A stretch of 18,804 nt of DNA from Scleroderma bovista. Taxonomy: Eukaryota > Basidiomycota > Agaricomycetes > Boletales > Sclerodermataceae. The notes below the pieces were generated by a model that was not told where the DNA came from, ran no database searches, and saw only the letters and a program-made list of their open reading frames with translations. The stretch lies in the NCBI GenBank assembly GCA_037178675.1, contig JAYMGJ010000319.1, positions 1-18,804 of the forward strand, read 5' to 3'. The position numbers and the translations under genes were made by a program. Of this stretch, positions 16,392 through 18,804 are shown in pieces. The first letter of the stretch is position 1. Every line of letters begins with the position of its first letter.

Positions 16392-18804
16392 CTAAGACTT
16401 GAACTCTAGAAGGTTCAGTCGCGAGCGATTGTCTTGGAATTTCTGCCATGTCAGATTCTTCGTCATCATATCAGCTTTTTGCTGATCTGTAGGAACATAG
16501 TCAAGCAGAAAAGTATTCTTCTCAACGCATTCACGAAGGAAATAATACTTGATATCAATGTGCTTTGACCATCCTTCCATAACTGGATTTTGCGCAATAT
16601 GTATAGCGCCCTTGTTATCTCCAAACATCATGAAATGTTGGAGGGAAAGATGACACTCTTGGAAGAGGGATTTGATCCATAGAATCTGTTGTGCGCAATC
16701 GCACATTGACATGTACTCGGCTTCTGTTGATGACAGAGCCACAGTTGGTTGTCGGCGAGATCGCCAGCTAACCAAGTCATTGCCAAGAAAGATAGTATAA
16801 CCGCTAGTTGAACGTCTTGTTTCACTATCGCCTGCCCAGTCAGAGTCCGAATAGCAATCCAGTGACGAAGCTCCTTCTGTAAAATGAAGTGCAAGGTTTG
16901 GAGTTGAACCCAAATACTTCACTATGTGAAGTGCCTTCGAGAGGTGTTCTTCAGTAGGATTTGCCATGAACTGTGACATTTTGATTACGGCAAAGGCGAT
17001 GTCTGGACGTGTGCCAAGCATGACAAATAGGAGTGATCCTATTACGGATTGATACCGCTGTCTTACTGTTGGGCTTGCGTTGTAATCCTTTGGTGCTGTA
17101 GATGGTTGATACCCAGCAGGTAAAGGTGTGCGGACGTGTTTGACGTTTTCCATTTGAAAGCGTTTGAGTACTTTCATTATGTAGGGGTGTTGGTGTAAAA
17201 TCATTGAGCGTTTGACGTGATTATGAGTAATTTGGAATCCAAGGTATTCTTGTACCGGACCCATGTCACGAGCTTCCCATACGTTGAGGAATGCGGTTTT
17301 CTTCTTCTTGAGAAGTTTGGCAGAGTTTGACATAAGAAGTCCATCATTGACATAGATGATGAACAGCATGATGCCTGATTTATCTTGGTAGATGTAAACT
17401 CCAGGATCTGCTTTGGAACGTTTGAAGTTGAGCTTTAGGAGTGATTTGTGTAGCTCTTTGTTCCATGCTAGTGCAGCTTGCTTCAGGTCATAGAGAGCGT
17501 GCAATAGACGATAGGCCTTGTTACTTGAACCTGGTACTTTGAAACCTTCAGGTTGCTCCATGTAAATTTCTTCATCGAGTCGCCCATATAAGAAGGCAGT
17601 CTTGACATCAAGACTTTCAATTTCCCAGTCATTTCGACATGCATAAGCCAAGAGCAGTCGTACTGTCTCAAAGCGTGTGAATGGTGAGAAGGTTTCATTG
17701 TAGTCTTCACCATAAATTTGTGAAAAGCCTTTCGCAACCAAGCGGGCTTTAAATCTTCCATCCGATTTCTTTGCGAATACCCAGCAACATTTGACAGGTT
17801 TTCGATCTGGCGGACAATCCACCAAAGTCCATACGTGTCTATCTTCGATAGACTTGATTTCTTCCTTGCATGCCTGTTCCCATTTCTTCTGTTCATCCAA
17901 TGGATAGTTACGGATATCCTTAAAGTGATAAGGAATACCCTTGAGCGGCTTTGCTGCCTGCTTCATGATGTAGTTGAGAATATAGTGTTGACCTAGTTGA
18001 ATCATAGTGTCAACATCAGTGTTTGGAACTATGACGTCTTCCATTTCATTCTCGTCTTCATCCATTGATGGTAGTGGAACAGCGATAGGGGCCTCTTGAG
18101 GTTCTGTAGGTGCAGGAGGATTTGGTCTTGTTTCGACCATGGGTTCTGTTCGAGGAATAGTAGGAACTCCTCTTCCTAATACCATTCTAGTCCAATCTTG
18201 TTCTCTTGCAATTTCTCGTTCTATATCCACTGGATTTTTCTGACCATAGATATTGTCTGGTCTCAGAGGTGGATTGCGAACTCGAGGGGGATTGCGACGG
18301 ATTGGATTAGGTATGTTGGGAATCCTGAAATCCGGAATTGGAGTATCTCGGGCTTCTTGATCAAAATAGAAGAACTCTTCTTCTCTGGGACGTGGTGCCT
18401 CTTGAGGGCGTTCCCAAGATTGAGTTCGTTTATTGAATACATATCCAAGATCTTCTTCCGGGTGTTGGTTATCAGAACTAGTATGACCTCCCTGAGGAAC
18501 TTGTGGGTCGTTGTCAGCGACTTCCTCTACTGTAGGTTTAGGGGGGGCGTTGGGTTGGACTTTGTGGCTTTGTGGAGTCACTTTTAGAATTATCACCTCT
18601 TGTATGACTCTCATTTGGTTGATATGGGTCAATGGGTGGAAATTCCAGATCGTCGGGTGGAGGTTGGTGATTATTTTCATCGTTGTTACCTGTTGCTTCT
18701 TCTAAAGAAGGATGAATTGGTTCAGGTATATCAATTTTCTTTTTCAACTTTTCTTCGGGACAATTTGGGAATAAATTTTCAACGAATGTGGCTGTTGTTT
18801 CCAC
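16392..18804 (-). pseudogene. Ty1/Copia polyprotein, RT and RNase H part, frameshifted
   Basis: The minus-strand frame from about 18543 to the TAG at 16392-16394 encodes the Copia reverse transcriptase (RVT_2) and RNase H. Landmarks, numbered in the 762-residue open frame: WEQACKEEIKSIEDRHVW (267-284), VKCCWVFAKKSDGRFKARLV (295-314), SLDVKTAFLYG (catalytic Asp 358), IIYVNDGLLMS (443-446 is the YxDD site) and MGPVQEYLGFQI. RNase H follows: SDSDWAGD (Asp 614), LSSTEAEY (Glu 653) and DNKGAI (Asp 688), then a KHIDIKYYFLRE and a PTDQQKADMMTK tail. The upstream Pro/Glu-rich linker between integrase and RT continues to the window edge in another frame (18804-18538); the two frames meet at a C7 run (18541-18547), so one extra base there breaks the polyprotein. 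The first Asp of YVDD is Asn here (codon AAT, 17346-17348). Gag, protease and the integrase core are outside the window. Confidence 0.9.

Overview
The window reads as accessory, transposon-dense DNA of a filamentous basidiomycete, most likely an Agaricomycete. Reasons: the genes are split by 43-60 nt introns with GT(A/G)AG(T)-type donors, and the recognisable families (Plavaka-type transposase, DUF6532, a CYP5150/CYP5144-like P450, a Pif1-like helicase tail, Copia) are a typical mushroom-fungus mixture. Family names come from recognising sequence patterns by eye; no search was run.

Layout. 1-3450: the 3' end of an unnamed conserved-looking gene (+), a broken nucleotidyltransferase-fold gene (-), and the C-terminal end of a Pif1/Helitron-type helicase (+, frameshifted). 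3450-5868: little until a degraded PSP1-domain gene (-), whose 5' end is cut by the next element. 5869-6713: an 845-bp, almost perfect palindrome (foldback or MITE-like element) with TAGGGG ends, phased CGTTTTC repeats and a tRNA-like A-box/B-box unit in each arm. 6714-15665: a cytochrome P450 pseudogene split in two by a 7,181-bp DNA transposon (7472-14652). 15666-18804: the LTR and the 3' two thirds of a Copia pol gene (-), running off the right edge.

The centrepiece is the 7.2-kb transposon. It has 22-bp terminal inverted repeats beginning TAGGG, a perfect 8-bp target duplication (TTGACGAT), subterminal copies of a 20-bp dyad motif, and sits inside a P450 intron: the exon on the left ends in CG|GTGAGT and the exon on the right begins after GCAG, and the two join in frame. 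It carries two spliced genes head to head across 241 bp: a near-complete Plavaka-like transposase (about 920 aa) and a DUF6532 protein (about 555 aa). Such a two-gene arrangement suggests that this widespread fungal domain of unknown function can be a transposon partner protein or cargo. That is inference, and it is the most interesting lead here.

Most other coding sequence in the window is decaying: the P450, PSP1, helicase and nucleotidyltransferase genes all contain stops or frameshifts, and the Copia element has a one-base frameshift and an altered reverse transcriptase motif.
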